From Echinarachnius parma (Eukaryota > Echinodermata > Echinoidea > Clypeasteroida > Echinarachniidae), in NCBI GenBank assembly GCA_037951105.1, contig JBAMJV010010667.1, positions 62,001 through 126,000 on the forward strand: 64,000 nucleotides of DNA. The letters run 5' to 3'. Below, piece by piece: positions 1-12,345 of the stretch. Each line of letters begins with the position of its first letter. Positions within the stretch are counted from its first letter, which is position 1. The translations under genes and the position numbers were made by a program. The notes beneath the pieces were generated by a model that did no database searches, was not told the DNA's origin, and was given only the letters and a program-made list of their open reading frames with translations.

Positions 1-315
1 ATTTTTACAAAGTTGGTATCAACCTGTACAGGAAAGTGAGAAGAATGAGCTTGCTAATTATCCTTTTGATATCTTGATTATTTTCTGAATTATGATTATT
101 AGAAAAATATTGAAATATGTAAATTTATGCAAATGAGTAAAAAAGTTTCATTTTAAACTTCAAATCATGTATTTCATGAAACTTTACACATGGATCATTC
201 CAAAAATGGAACAAAACTACAGAAAAATAAAACTTCAATTTTTCCGAAAAAGTTTCACTTTTCAAAGAATGGCCCGTTAGATTTTTCAAATGGCCCTTTA
301 GTATGACGATATCTA

Positions 316-527
316 TCAGCTCAAGAGCGTTTATAAACGGTCATAAACGTCATATACATATACTGTAATTAGTTGTAAAAGCTGACGCAAATTTTCGCTT
401 TTTTAACCAGGAAAGCAGTGTTCTATTTCAATGAAACGTTCACACATCTTACAATGATTTGGATATAGGATTGAAGTCTCAAATGTCATTTTGGGCAATA
501 TCTGATACTTTACAGGTGCACCTTTAA
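316..527 (+). repeat. Dispersed repeat, copy A
   Basis: About 210 bases that recur in the same orientation at 11081-11292, with the shared start CAGCTCAAGAGCG and the shared end TTTACAGGTGCACCTTTAA. The two copies differ by scattered substitutions and small indels. There is no coding potential. This copy lies in the intron before the first visible SLC22 exon and the other lies in intergenic DNA, which fits a dispersed non-autonomous element. Confidence 0.75.
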
Positions 528-565
528 CTTCCCGGCCTTTGAAATTCATGTAACTTAATTTTAAA

Positions 566-626
566 TTCCAATTTCAATTTCAATTTCAATTTCAATTTTA
601 ATTTTAATTTTAATTTTTTTTTTTTT
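566..626. repeat. Simple repeat (CAATTT/TTTTAA-like)
   Basis: Tandem CAATTT units grading into TTTTAA units and a T run, inside the first visible intron. The rest of 1-949 shows no gene. Confidence 0.85.
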
Positions 627-949
627 CAATGTCCATTTTTTCATTTCTAGTTTCAATTTCGGTTACAATTACAATTAGAATTTCAAAATGTTTCATTTGT
701 ATGCCTGTATTATGGTATTGGAATCCGAACATGGTTATTCATGAATGATTAAATTAACAAATCGTTCAACGACGATATTTTCTTAGAAAATTAAGGATAA
801 CTTAAACATCCACACTCCCGGTTAATGCATCTATACAAATTCAGGCAAATATTAATGTGAAACATTGTTTTGACAAAATATGCGTCTTTATATATTGACA
901 AACTTTCTTCAATTCCTAATAAGATAATATTCCGATTGCTCATTTTCAG

Positions 950-1058
950 CTCCTGGAATCGTGCGAACTACCATCGCTATGTTGGGCAAGTTCGGTATCT
1001 CGGCGTCTTTCGCCATCATCTACATCTACTCCGCTGAGCTCTTTCCAACACCCATCAG
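950..1058 (+). CDS. SLC22-like exon, helices 10-11 region
   Basis: Acceptor TTTTCAG ends at 949 and donor GTTAGG begins at 1059. The reading frame gives PGIVRTTIAMLGKFG then YIYSAELFPTPIR. The exon enters with two bases of a split codon and leaves with AG, completed by G at 5873 to give Arg. This family-typical junction supports both boundaries. Confidence 0.88.
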
Positions 1059-4000
1059 GTTAGGACGATATAAAACATATATTGTATTGTGTAACCGTAT
1101 GTAACATTCCTCGAGCAGTATCCGTTGATTGATGTAACTACCCAGGGGGCAAAAGGGGTTTACCAGCTTTTGCCTGTTGTAAAAGGTTGGTCACCAGAAA
1201 TAGCTTCTAGGACCCTCTAGGATCACAACCTAGGTGGACAACCTCGCGGACTAGCTACTGGAAGTCCACAGGATGAGTTTCAAGAAAACCACACCTAATG
1301 CACTAAATAGTGTGTTTTAGCCTTAGGGGTCATGAATACCCAGTCACACATCTTGCACAATTACACCACAATGCACTGCTGATTCCAGCTTGTTTTTTTC
1401 ATGGAGGTATTCCCCCCTTCCCTAGAGTCATGTGCATCGTTTGATACCAAATAAGAGCATATTGCTTCTTTGGTTACTGTGTCACACGTCGTTACAACGT
1501 GTTACGTCACATACGGACGTGAAATTCGTATACAGCGCATATGTATAAAAGGCATCTAAATTCTTAACAATGAAAAATAGGCTTTATTTCGATCTTTAAA
1601 AACGTAATTCGCATTATAAAATGAAACTAAGTATGTAAATTATTAAAAATAAAAAACATAAGCAATACAAAACAATGAAATACATAAGAATATGAGTTGT
1701 TATAATGCTATAATTTGTTTAGATGTGGTTAAATTACTATATCAAATGATACAAAATATATCCACAAAATCACATATTAAGCTTATCCCTTGAATGAGAT
1801 ACACGGGAGGAGGGAAGGGTTGTTGTTGTTGTAATTTAGTTCTTTTTGGCAATAAGTCAATATTGACTATTGTCGCCACCTACGTTTCTTTCTTTATATT
1901 GTGATGCATTTTTATTATTAATAATTATATAAGTATACATTTCCTTTTCAAAACAAAATATAAATAATATTTTTTTAACAAATCTTCAAGACATGACAAA
2001 TTAGTGAGGCTTGAGCCACAAGAGCTACACAGATGTCCTAAATACAGCTCCATGGCTTGAGTATACATACAATTGGGCGATCGCACCCCTGTTCAAATGT
2101 AATTGGCAACGCTGATCCCTCCCCTGTCACATGATGCCGTCTTACCAGCCCTCAAAGTACCAGCCCTCAAACATTTCAAAGGGGTGTTCAAAAGACCAGC
2201 CTTTCATCAATGGACTCCAACAATAATTATAATCGAGGTCTATCCACCCAGTTTGGACGAAGTGTGTCTGTAGGCTTACATGACACGTGTGAGGGCGAGT
2301 CTCATTCTAGGTCTATAAGGAGATACATCGTGAAGCTTGCAAAGGAGGTATAACACACATGAACATAGTTGGCTCATGTTAAAGGTTGGCCCACATACAT
2401 GACTCATATGACCTTATACTAGAAACACAACCTAGTTGGTCTAGCTGCTGGAAGTCCACATGAAGCGGAACTTGAAAAGCATCTACAAAAACTCCACTAA
2501 ATGCAGCCATCTCATCTCTACAAACAGAGTTTAAGTGTATAATGCTCCCTCTATGCTGCATCTCCATTCATCCAGCCCACACCATACATCTGGTCAGAAT
2601 CGTGTCATCAGGGATAAAGAGGTTGTAGTCAATGTCAATGACAACCGAACTGTTAAAGAACAGTGGTTGTTGATGCAATGTGCGCCATATGTCACTATCA
2701 CTCGGACACGAGAACTCACAATGGATGTTTACAGCACCAAAGCAGACCAGTTTAAGGATTCCGATCTGGGAAAACTGAGAGCTTAAAAGTTCTTGAACAA
2801 CGAGTCAACTCTCTTGAAGATACTGCCTCGTAAAGAGGACGCTTTTCTCCTTTGTCTCAAACGAGCTTCTTATGCCATCATTGATAAAAATGCGCACATT
2901 CCCAAGCCAAACTTTCCATCATGTACAGAATTTGGATAGTCCCTCAATGATAGAAAAGCAGTTCTAGTGTCAACTACACAGAAAACCTGGGCAAGGCAAT
3001 ATCATGTTGATGTGTTAAAGGGTGCCAGAATAACTGTTCCTATACATGAAGAAGGCGGTTCCATGCTTTGGAATTGAAGGAATGTGCTGTTGCTGTATAC
3101 GGTTTGGTTTCCAGTACTGCCATGACCTCGACTACAGCTCTTTATCCCCGATGACACGACATATATGATGTGTGCTGGATAAACTGATGGAAGGTGCAGC
3201 ATATATTTCAACTCGGCAGAGATGAGTGGTTTGGTGTAGACGGGTTTTTTTCAGTATACGCTTGACGTGGACTTCCAGCAAGGTTTTGCACACAGATTGT
3301 GTTCCTAGAAGGTCCTATAATCCACTTTATGGGGCCAATCCTTAATAACAGTACCCCCTTCCAAGCTTCATATTATGTACTTGTCATGTAAGCCTTCAGT
3401 TACACTTCGTCCATACTGGGTGAGTAGTCCTCGATTATATTTGTTTTTGGAGTCCACTGATGGTCTTGTGACCCCCTCCAACCACCCCCCCCCCCCCCCC
3501 CCCCAAAAAAAAATACACACACACACACCTCCTCCGCATCTGATTAAAATGATCACAAGTTATGATGTTTCGGATGGATTTTGTATCATTTTATCGCAAT
3601 CTAAACAAGTTAATACATTGACAACTCATATTCTTATGTATTTGTTTGTTTGTATTGCTTTTGTTTTTTATTGATTTATCAATTTACATAGTTGGTGTCC
3701 TTGTATAATGCTCTTAATATGTTTTTCAAATCGAATTAAGTTTTTAAAGATCAAAATATAGCCTATTAGGGAGTTATTTGCATTTCATACATAAGCGCTG
3801 TATTCGAAATTTCACGTCCATGTGTGACGCATCACGTTGTAATGAAGTGTGACATTTGGTATCAAACGATGCGCAAGACTCTAGGGAAGACCTCCATGAA
3901 AAAACAAGCTTGTATCACCATGCATTGTGGTGTAATTGTGCAAGATGTGTGACTGGGTATTCATGACCCTAAGGCTAAAACACACTATTTAGTGCATTAG

Positions 4001-7000
4001 GTGTGGTTTTCTTGAAACTCATCCGGATTCCAGTAGCTCGTTCGCGAGGTTGTCCACCTAGGTTGTGATCCTAGAAGGTCTAGAAGTCATTTCTGTTGGC
4101 CAACCTTTTACAACAGGCAAAAGCTGAAATCCTAACAAAATTGTAGTTTGCCCCCTGGGTAATTTATTCATTTACCTACAGGTAGAATCATATCAACCAT
4201 AAAAGTCACCGATGTATCTCTCTAGAACAAATTATTCATTTTCTCTACAGGTAGAATCATTTCAATCAATCATTTCAACCATACAATTCACCAATATATC
4301 ACTCTAAAACAATTTATTAATTTTCTCTACATGTAGAATCGTTTCAACCACCACAATCAATTCAATCAGTAAAAATAAATTACTGGGGACCTATTTGGAG
4401 ACCTTGTACGTGTAACGTGTTTTTAACGTTTTAGAGAAACGATTCGAACGTGTAATTTCATCTCTTTCGAAAATGAAATGCAAATACACCTAGTTTTCGA
4501 TTGAGCTGCAACAGATTTCCATTAACGAAATTACTTTCGACTTTAGGAATATGATTGACGACACATTTTAGCATTTCATTACCGAGATAATAATGCAGAT
4601 TATACCAAGTAAGTGGCGTGTAAATTATTCAAGAATTGCATCCATGCCCAACTTGCTTTGTTGAAAACGAGACACAAAGCAAATAAAAAAATTATGGTTA
4701 GAAAAGAACACAATATCAAATTAATACATTGAGAACTCATATTCTTATGTATTTGTTTGTTTTTATTGCTTATGTTTTGTATTGATTTATCAATTAACAT
4801 AGCTGGTGTCGCTGTATAATGATCTTCATAGGTATTTCAAAAGCGAATTAGGTTTTTAAAGATTAAAAAATCATATTTTTAACTCTTAAGCATTTATTTG
4901 TATTTTATACATAAGCGCTGAATACGAAATTTCACGTCCGTGTGTGACGCACCACTTTGTAACGACGTATGACACAGTATTAACCAAAGCTGCAATATGC
5001 TCTAATTTGGTATCAAACGATGCGCAGGACTCTGAGGAAGACCCTCCAAGAAAAAAAAAAACAAGTTGGAATCAGGCGTGCATTGTGGTGTAATTTTGCA
5101 AGATGTGCGACTGGGTGTTCATGACCCCTAAGGCTGAAACACACTATTAAGTGCATATACTGTAGGTGTGGTTTTCTTGAAACTCATTCTGTGGACTTCC
5201 AGCAGCTAGTTCGCGAGGTTGTCCACCTAGGTTGTGATCCTAGAAGGTCCTAGAAGCCATTTCTGATGGCCAACCTTTTACAACAGGCAAAAGCTGAAAT
5301 CCTAAAAAAATGGTGGTTTGCCCCCTGGGTAAACTGTAGTTTAATATTCAAGTAGTAATATGATTTGTTAAGCATCCTTTATTTGTACATGTGAATTATA
5401 GATGAATATTTCGGGATGATTACGGGACACGCGTATGATTGGGGCACACCGTATGTATTTCTTTATTATCCCACTGACATTCCCCTTATGATTGTTATTG
5501 TATTTGTTTGGGGGGGGGGGGGGGGAGGGGATTATGGGGGCACGTGTTCCCCATCCCCCCCCCCCCCCCCACCCCCACCCTATACGTAGCTACGCAAGTG
5601 CACATTTGCACCATCAACTATGATAGTGCAAAATAAAACGTAACATATTTTGAGGCTTGTCCGGGAGAGGCCGAACATTATCATTCTCCTACTGGCCGAT
5701 TACTGGCAATCGTTGACTAATTAATTATCGTAATATTAAATACCATCATTACCGAGTAAATATAACTGACAATCATCCTAATTGTAGGTATGGTCAGGGA
5801 GGTTTTTTGGCTTAGCCTTACAAGACTAAAAGCATTTGTGACATAGGCCTATCTAAAATTCATTTTCTACAGGAGTGTCGGTGTGGGCATATGCTCGATG
5901 AGTGCGCGTATTGCCGGCATATTGTCCCCGATTATTCTCCTACTGGCCGAGTACTGGCAGCATTTTCCAGTTCTCATCTTCGGCGTCATGTCCATAGCCG
6001 CCGGAGTGCTCATCCTACTCCTCCCCGAGACTCGCGGCGAGCAACTGCCTGAGACGCTGGAGGAAGGCGAAGCCTTTGGAACGTAAGTAATTGTGATAAT
6101 ATATATAATAACCCATTCAATACTATAATATCGAAGTGGTAGAAGATACCGCTTTATCGGTATTGCATTTAAATTTTAAAACCCCTGATTTGATTGTTTT
6201 TTTTTATATCACGAATATCTCGAATAGCTTGTAGTTCCCTAAGCAAATCATTGACACTTAGTGTATAAATTAACCATGCAAATAATAATATTTGTTTAAT
6301 TCATTAAAAAAATCATAGAAAATCATGAAAAGATACACATGACTTGTAGACCTTCACAGCATGTTGACACTTCTCCATTAATTCGTTATGCTATTTTATT
6401 CGTTAAAAACGCTAATAAATTAGACACGTCGACTTTCTTGCATATTAAATATCTGAAACTTGGCGCCATCCTAGATATTTCAATATATTTGTTTATCTCC
6501 GCATAACTCCGCGTCACCGCAATTTGTTTGTTTGTTTATTTCACAACAATAAATACAGCAATGAAGTGCAACGGGGATTGACCCAATTCAGCAGGATAAA
6601 AAAAAAGAAGCTGTTCTTCCTTGGGGTCCCACAATTAGATACAGTATATACAATTAAACGTCTATATACAATGATTGCAAAATAGAGAAATTATAATTTC
6701 ATAAATTATTCCATATTATGTACACTAAATTAAAATTGGTGACAAATATTATATAAACACTTCCAATTAAGAACAAATAATTCCAACGCCATTTGAACAA
6801 TTCAATGAGAGTTAAGGAAAGAGAGAGAAAATGAGTAAAAAAGGGAACTGCAAATATTTACAATTTTATGGAATATATTCATCTAAAAATGTTTGAAATG
6901 ATCTCAAACTCGTAGCATTACAAATTGCAATTGGTAATTGGTTATACACTGAAATTCCTCTGTAGAAGAACGTTCTTTTACAACAGTTTGATCTAGGTTT

Positions 7001-10000
7001 AGGCAAATTCATAACTTGACTCGAACGTAATTCATAATTGATACTTCTCAATGAAATATTATTGAGCATATAATCAGGAGTTAAATTTTGTAACACTTTA
7101 TACATCATTATGTACAAGTGTTTCTTATAACGTTTGTCTAGAAAATCCCATACCAGACATGCCAGAGTATCATGAACATGTTGTGTAGATATATGAGAAT
7201 ACGGATTAATTCTCATTATGATTCGACCCGCTCTATTTTGCAATTTTTGCAATAACAAAAGAGAAGATTTTTAAGCAGATTGCCAAACCAAGTCTCCATA
7301 ATCAAAATGAGGAATTCGTATAACAGATTTATAAATGACATTCCGGTTAGATTCATTTATAGTATAACGTAATCTACCAAGAAAGCTTACAAGTCTACCA
7401 ATTTTCTGACACATATTTTCAATATGCATATCCCTCTTCAACTCTCTATCAATGTGAATTCCAAGATATTTTGTGCTTTTAACTTGTTCAATGCATACCT
7501 ATATATCTCTGATTTTTATATCAATTTCATTACACTTTGATAACATATGTCTTGTTCCAAAAAGCATACAAACAGTTTTGGTGTAATTTATAAACAAATT
7601 ATTTGTAATATACGCATCCAATCATCTAACTTTAGCATTTCACTATTTAGAACAGACTGAACCTCTTTAGCATCTCCATGTGAGAAATATATTACAGTAT
7701 ATCGTCAGCATATAGACATGATAGAGGTGAACTGAAGATCGCTTGAATATTATCAGGTAGATCATTAATGAATATGGTAAACAATAAAGGACCTAAAATT
7801 GAGCCCTGTGGCACACCATGAGATAAACTTCTTTCATTAGAGGTAGCATCATTTACTACAGTTACTATTCTTCTCTCTGATAAGTAACTCTCGAACCAAT
7901 TTAAGGCTGTGCCTGTTACACCAATACTCGATAATTTCTTAAAGGGACAGGTCCACTTTTACAAAATGTCTGAACAGCTTTCAGTTGACGGATGGGGATC
8001 AATGTAACAGGCAAACAAAAAATCAGAGCGAACAGCCCTCTAATTTGGATTCTACGAATGAAAAACGAATGCGTCCCTCCATTTAAACTATATATCGGTC
8101 AATAAAGGAGTTCAACTGATTTAGCATAATATTACAACAATATAGTTCTAACTCTCGTAAAGGTATTGTGAAGCCGACATTTGTTAACGTATGCCACGGA
8201 AAAAGATCTCAAAAAGAAAGAATATATAATTACATGTAGTCAGTTTAAGCGATGTTTGGGTATTTTGCTTGGTAAACGCTCACACATTAGTACTTATGCG
8301 CGGGTCACGTAGCTAGCGGGGGTCACGTAGGGGTCATGCATACCGATCTGGCACTCCGTGAAATCTATGTACGAACTTACTCACCGGCCGAAAATACGTA
8401 TGTACCTAATTAACCGACGTCCCTCAGTTTATTCAGTTTTAGGTCTATAACTCCACGAAAAAGAGATTTCAAGCCCTAATGTTTTAAGGCATGCTATTAA
8501 ATGACATTTCCTTTCATATAAGACAATAACCTCGCAACTTTTGAATTTTGGCTTGCAAAAGTGGATCTCTCCCTTTAAGGAGCAATCAGCAATGCATGAT
8601 CAACCATATCAAAAGCGTTACGCAAATCTACAAAAACTGTTCCCGTATATATACATATTTTGTCCATTGCCATTAACCATTCATTTGTTACTTTAACCAA
8701 AGCAGTTACAGTAGAATGCTTTGCTCGAAATCCAGACTGCACAGCTACAAGAATATTATATGTCTGAAGGTGATGTAACAATTGTAATTGTATAACTCGT
8801 TCGAGAACTTTAGTAATGCATGGCAATAACGAAATTGGTCTGTAGTTATCCGGATTCGATTTGTCACCCTTTTTATGAATTGGTATCACCTTTGCGATTT
8901 TCAATGCTCTAGGTACTTTGCCATGCACGATTGATTTATTTATCAAATGCGTTATAGTTTTAAGCAAAATATCAGCACAAGTTTTGAGAATGTGTATACA
9001 TATCCCATCGATTCCAACTGACTTTTTATTCTTTAATGTTCGTATTTCAATCATTACACCAGCCTCAGATACAACATTAAAATGTAATATATCATCACAT
9101 GGTACTGGCCTACACACATAGGAAGGTATATTTGTATCATTCTGATTATTCAATAATTTACTCGCAACACTTGCAAAATGATCATTGAATGTACATGCTT
9201 GAATGTAAGAATCATCAGTGCTTGGAGTATTCAACCTTACGTTATTACTATTTGGAAGAAATGATTTAAGAACTTTCCATGTCTGATTTTTATTTGAACA
9301 TTCAGACAATCTTTTCTTATAATAATTCTGCTTTTCTTTTCTAATGATGAATGTAACACTATTTCTCATTTTTGTATATTTTTTCCATAACTGATCATTA
9401 TTCTTATCAATTGCTTTCTTCTTCATTGCATCCCGTTTCTTAATCAAATTAAATATTGTTTCATTCATCCATGGAGACATTTTCTTTCGCATGCGTTTGG
9501 TTTTGATAGGCATATGTCTATTAATAACCGATAATAATTTCTTCCCATTTCCTAACCGCATCGTTTAAGTCATCAATTATCTCAATTTCACTCCAGTTAA
9601 ACCTTCTTAAATCATTACGTAATGCATTCCAGTCAATACCACAAGACTTTCTGAATGTTATGTAATTATGGTTATGAGTAGTTAACTTGGGTGATTTCCA
9701 TATAAGGTAACTAATATAATGATCACCTAAGCATATACTTCAAGAACACCAGATGACTTAACCATATCTACATCGTTTGTTAATATATGATATATGAGGG
9801 TAGCAGTCTCATTAGTTACTACAGTACAGTGAGCAGTATTTACAATTGATCATATTTCTTAGTTTGTAATTCAAAGGGTGATTTTAAAATATCAAGGTTA
9901 ATGTCCCCCATTATGATTGAATGACAATTTAGGCTACTCATAACTTGTTTAATGTTATAAAATGAAGGAAACACTTCATAAAACATCTTCTTCAAATGTA

Positions 10001-10133
10001 TTTTCTCAGGGTGGGACCCGATGCTGAATACGAGATCAAGACGATGCCCCCGGCATCGTACAAGAAGACGACCGACATCGAAAAGGACGGTTTGGAAGGC
10101 ACCACCAATCCTGGATTTGAAAACGGAGTGTAG
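950..10133 (+). CDS. SLC22-type organic ion transporter, partial (C-terminal exons)
   Basis: Only the 3' part is in the window: exons 950-1058, 5873-6082 and 10010-10133, with matching phases, ending at TAG 10131-10133. The joined product is the C-terminal part of a major facilitator protein of the SLC22 family (polyspecific plasma-membrane carriers of organic cations, anions or carnitine). What shows this: a helix ending in YSAELFPTPIRSVGVG, the usual SLC22 helix 10/11 junction; a second helix pair reading ILSPIILLLAEYW; then LLLPETRGEQLPETLEE, the conserved PETRG...LPET segment that closes helix 12. A roughly 45-residue cytoplasmic tail ends in TNPGFENGV. Substrate cannot be told from this part. 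The second intron carries a 3-kb palindromic element in the upstream half of the gene, and the last intron a LINE. The family call is firm; the exact paralogue is not. Confidence 0.9.
1139..4162. mobile_element. 3.0-kb palindromic (foldback) element with TA ends
   Basis: The left tip reads TACCCAGGGGGCAAA and the right tip reads TTTGCCCCCTGGGTA. The arm 1139 to about 1720 is the reverse complement of about 3600-4162. Inner segments also pair: 2200-2290 with 3383-3470, and 2380-2580 with 3170-3330. A TA at each end could be the target duplication, as in Tc/mariner-type insertions, but no transposase is recognisable. The centre (2535-3000) holds a short open stretch followed by a frame broken by stops (see the pseudogene entry). 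Poly-C and CA runs lie at 3485-3530. Confidence 0.8.
2535..3060 (+). pseudogene. Decayed coding-like sequence inside the palindromic element
   Basis: An 83-codon open stretch (2535-2786) is followed by readable peptide broken by stops near 2830 and 2937. Segments such as KKTW-like and HVDVLKGARITVPIHEEGG (about 2990-3055) look protein-like in composition. I do not recognise a family. It could be a decayed element gene or a captured host fragment; chance reading is also possible. Confidence 0.3.
4715..5332. mobile_element. Solo arm of the 3.0-kb palindromic element
   Basis: A third copy of the arm, in the same orientation as 3600-4162, ending TTTGCCCCCTGGGTAA. It keeps a 30-40 base segment (around 4975-5015) that is missing from the second copy but present in the first, so it was not simply copied from its neighbour. 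Confidence 0.8.
5505..5575. repeat. Poly-G then poly-C tract
   Basis: A run of about 18 G (one A break nearby), then a run of about 14 C after a short spacer. The two could pair with each other; such tracts are also common assembly weak points. Confidence 0.85.
5682..5716 (+). pseudogene. Partial duplicate of the SLC22 helix exon
   Basis: A stretch containing ATTCTCCTACTGGCCGA and TACTGGCA closely matches the exon at about 5930-5965, lying only about 240 bases upstream in the same orientation. It reads IIILLLADYWQS, against the exon's PIILLLAEYWQH. No usable splice sites surround it, so it is read as a fragment of a local duplication. Confidence 0.7.
5873..6082 (+). CDS. SLC22-like exon, helices 11-12
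   Basis: Acceptor TTTCTACAG ends at 5872; donor GTAAGT begins at 6083. It encodes the last two transmembrane helices and the PETRGEQLPET motif, then EEGEAFG and a split Thr codon (AC|G). It carries 210 bases and is open throughout. Confidence 0.92.
6860..9561 (-). pseudogene. Broken LINE reverse transcriptase ORF
   Basis: Read from 9561 downward: a basic linker, then the RT fingers and palm with KVIPIHKKGD and NYRPISLLP, then QSGFRAKHST and FVDLRNAFDMVDH just before the MITE at 8578. Below 7939 the RT resumes with GVPQGSILGPLLF and the catalytic CLYADD (YADD at 7701-7712). A stop near 7275 precedes the C-terminal 130-residue stretch (LQKLQNRAGRI, KKHLYIMMYKVLQNL, LPKPRSN), typical of the post-RT region of these elements. 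Besides the MITE there is at least one frameshift near the insertion and the in-frame stop. Confidence 0.88.
7939..8578. mobile_element. 640-base MITE inserted in the LINE RT
   Basis: The ends are inverted repeats: TTAAAGGGACAGGTCCAC on the left, and TTAAAGGGAGAGATCCAC as the complement of the right end. Both ends contain TTAA, so the target duplication may be TTAA itself, as for piggyBac-type elements. Removing it rejoins RT sequence (MVDHALL to KKLSSIGV). It has no coding content. Its presence dates it after the LINE. Confidence 0.85.
10010..10133 (+). CDS. SLC22-like terminal coding exon
   Basis: Acceptor TTTTCTCAG ends at 10009. The frame continues the split Thr, then VGPDAEYEIKTMPPASYKK and ends TTNPGFENGV with TAG at 10131-10133. 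This is a hydrophilic cytoplasmic tail. The acceptor sits almost against the LINE end, so part of its polypyrimidine tract may be LINE-derived. Confidence 0.85.
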
Positions 10134-10249
10134 CTTTAAAAAAAAAATTATGAATGTCAAATCCGCCGACGGTGCGCCCCTCCCCTCTCCGAATCCCAGT
10201 CGAATATGACCTATCAGAACCCCCCCCCCCCCCCCACCCAACCTCCCTT

Positions 10250-10279
10250 AATAAACATACATGTATAAAGTTTAATAAA
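10250..10279 (+). terminator. Candidate polyadenylation signals of the SLC22-like gene
   Basis: AATAAA occurs at 10250-10255 and again at 10274-10279, about 120-145 bases after the stop and just after a poly-C run. Position suggests 3'-end formation; no direct proof. Confidence 0.45.
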
Positions 10280-11080
10280 CTCCTTTTTATTTTAACAATA
10301 TATAGATGAAAATTTAATAATAGAAAAACAAATAAAATTATGTACACAAAACACTACAAAGAAGGCACAATATGAATATTTTAAATATCCTGAGCAATTA
10401 TAAGTTTGGAAAAAAGCATGTTTTATGCAGCTATGATTATTGACATTGATAAGTTAGAGACCATGATTCTAGTTATCTTGGGGTTTGGGAGTAGGGCGGT
10501 TTCGAGCCCTCACCCCTGCGCTCCCACCAAATCGCCGGGGGAGAGCGAGATGGGCGTAACGTCGATATGACTAAATTGAGTTTTGCATGCAACTTATACA
10601 TGTTGTATAGGTCAGAGCTTTCAAAGTGATGTCAATTTTTTCAGATAATGAAACAATTTATAATCTGGCGATTTTTTATCAACAATAAAAGGAGGCTATA
10701 TTTGGTTTCTATACAAGGCTACCAAACATGCCAAAGTTAAAACATGATTATCTAAAAATATAACAAAAATAAAAAGGTGAACTGGCGCCCTTCTCTTTCT
10801 CAACCGACGAAATGGTCAACTGCATTCGTACATTTTCTAACATTTAGGCATGACACAATTTGAAAATATTGTATCATGTTTGCATAGTATATCTAGTATG
10901 TAGTATGTATGCGCATGTAAATCATATTAAATATTAGGTATATCGGCCATTTACCATGCGCCCCTGTCATCCCTGTTATATTTTATTTGAGAATTGTATT
11001 TTAGTTAAAGTAAAACCAGTAAAGTGTCTAACTCCACGAAAATTACTTGGAGCTTCTACATTTCTGTCATGGAAAATCAT
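10280..11080. other. Intergenic, no gene seen
   Basis: AT-rich, no ORF of interest and no clear repeat boundaries. A further AATAAA lies near 10684. Confidence 0.6.
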
Positions 11081-11292
11081 TCAGCTCAAGAGCGTTAATG
11101 AACGGTCATAAACCTCATACACGTTATAATTTGTTGTAAAAGCTGACGCAATTTTTAACCAGGAAAGCAGTGTTCCTTTTCAATGAAACTTTCACACATC
11201 ATTTGGACATATCTTACAATGATTTTGGTATAGGATTGAAGTCTCAAATGTAATTTTGGGCAATATCTGACACTTTACAGGTGCACCTTTAA
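11081..11292 (+). repeat. Dispersed repeat, copy B
   Basis: Second copy of the element at 316-527, same orientation, about 10.8 kb away. Confidence 0.75.
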
Positions 11293-11610
11293 TAGTATAC
11301 TTTATCATAAGCCTATTGATATCGAGAATCAAACGAATGGTTTTTTTTCAAAACAAGCTGCCTAAGATTTCACCGCTTTCTATTTGTATATTTGTTTTTA
11401 TTATGAAATAAATAATGTACTTCTGTAGCCTATAGTATATTATAAAATATAGGGTATAACATACACACAGGCTGCTGCGCTAAATGCTAAATATTATTTT
11501 AAAATATAAAAAAGCGCTTGAATAATTTTAACTTCCAATAATCATATAATTACGGTTCAACCAGATATACCGCTCTAAATGATAATTATATACGACACTA
11601 TGTGATTTGA

Positions 11611-11683
11611 ATGCAGAGATAATGCATACATTATTAAGATTATTATTTTAAAAATCTTAATAATGTATGCATTATCTCTGCAT
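11611..11683. repeat. Perfect inverted repeat (31-base arms, 11-base loop)
   Basis: Arms 11611-11641 and 11653-11683 are exact reverse complements. The AT-rich hairpin could be a MITE core. The flanking 11293-11610 and 11684-12060 show no gene. Confidence 0.9.
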
Positions 11684-12060
11684 ATTGTTCATAATAACCT
11701 AAACATAAATAGGGAGAATTTTGTAATAATATTAGTTTCTTATAGATGGTACATAATACATTGTAATTATATTGTGCTATTTATGGTACGTGATGTGATA
11801 ACAAAAATAAATAGTTTGTACAATATGCGATTTTATTATGAACTATGAGTTTTGTTTTCTAAAGATTACTTAAATACATGTTCTTTTAATTGTTGTGTGT
11901 TTGTTTGTTTATGCATTTGTATGTTTGTTTGTTTTTATTTCCGAATCGAATAAATACAAACAAATATACAGCATATATTAATGAACGTGGGTGGCGGCGG
12001 TGTGCCCTGCATGTCTCTGTTATACCGAGACCAGTCGGCGATATCAACTTATACAAAGAC

Positions 12061-12345
<285 letters not shown>

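Larger units (their letters stand above)
6520..9995 (-). mobile_element. 5'-truncated non-LTR retrotransposon (LINE, jockey/CR1/L2-like)
   Basis: A minus-strand LINE with, from 5' to 3': an endonuclease remnant (MGDINLDIL, 9889-9915); a linker; reverse transcriptase; a C-terminal region; and a 3' end with an AAAC-rich tail at 6520-6545. It is interrupted by a 640-base MITE (7939-8578) and several stops and frame breaks, so it is dead. It fills the last SLC22 intron; its truncated 5' end stops about 10-20 bases before the acceptor of the last exon. The clade is not certain. Confidence 0.88.

Noticed and set aside
10021..10347. Overlapping frames across the last SLC22 exon on both strands
   Set aside because: Shadows of the real tail exon and of the adjacent poly-C run.
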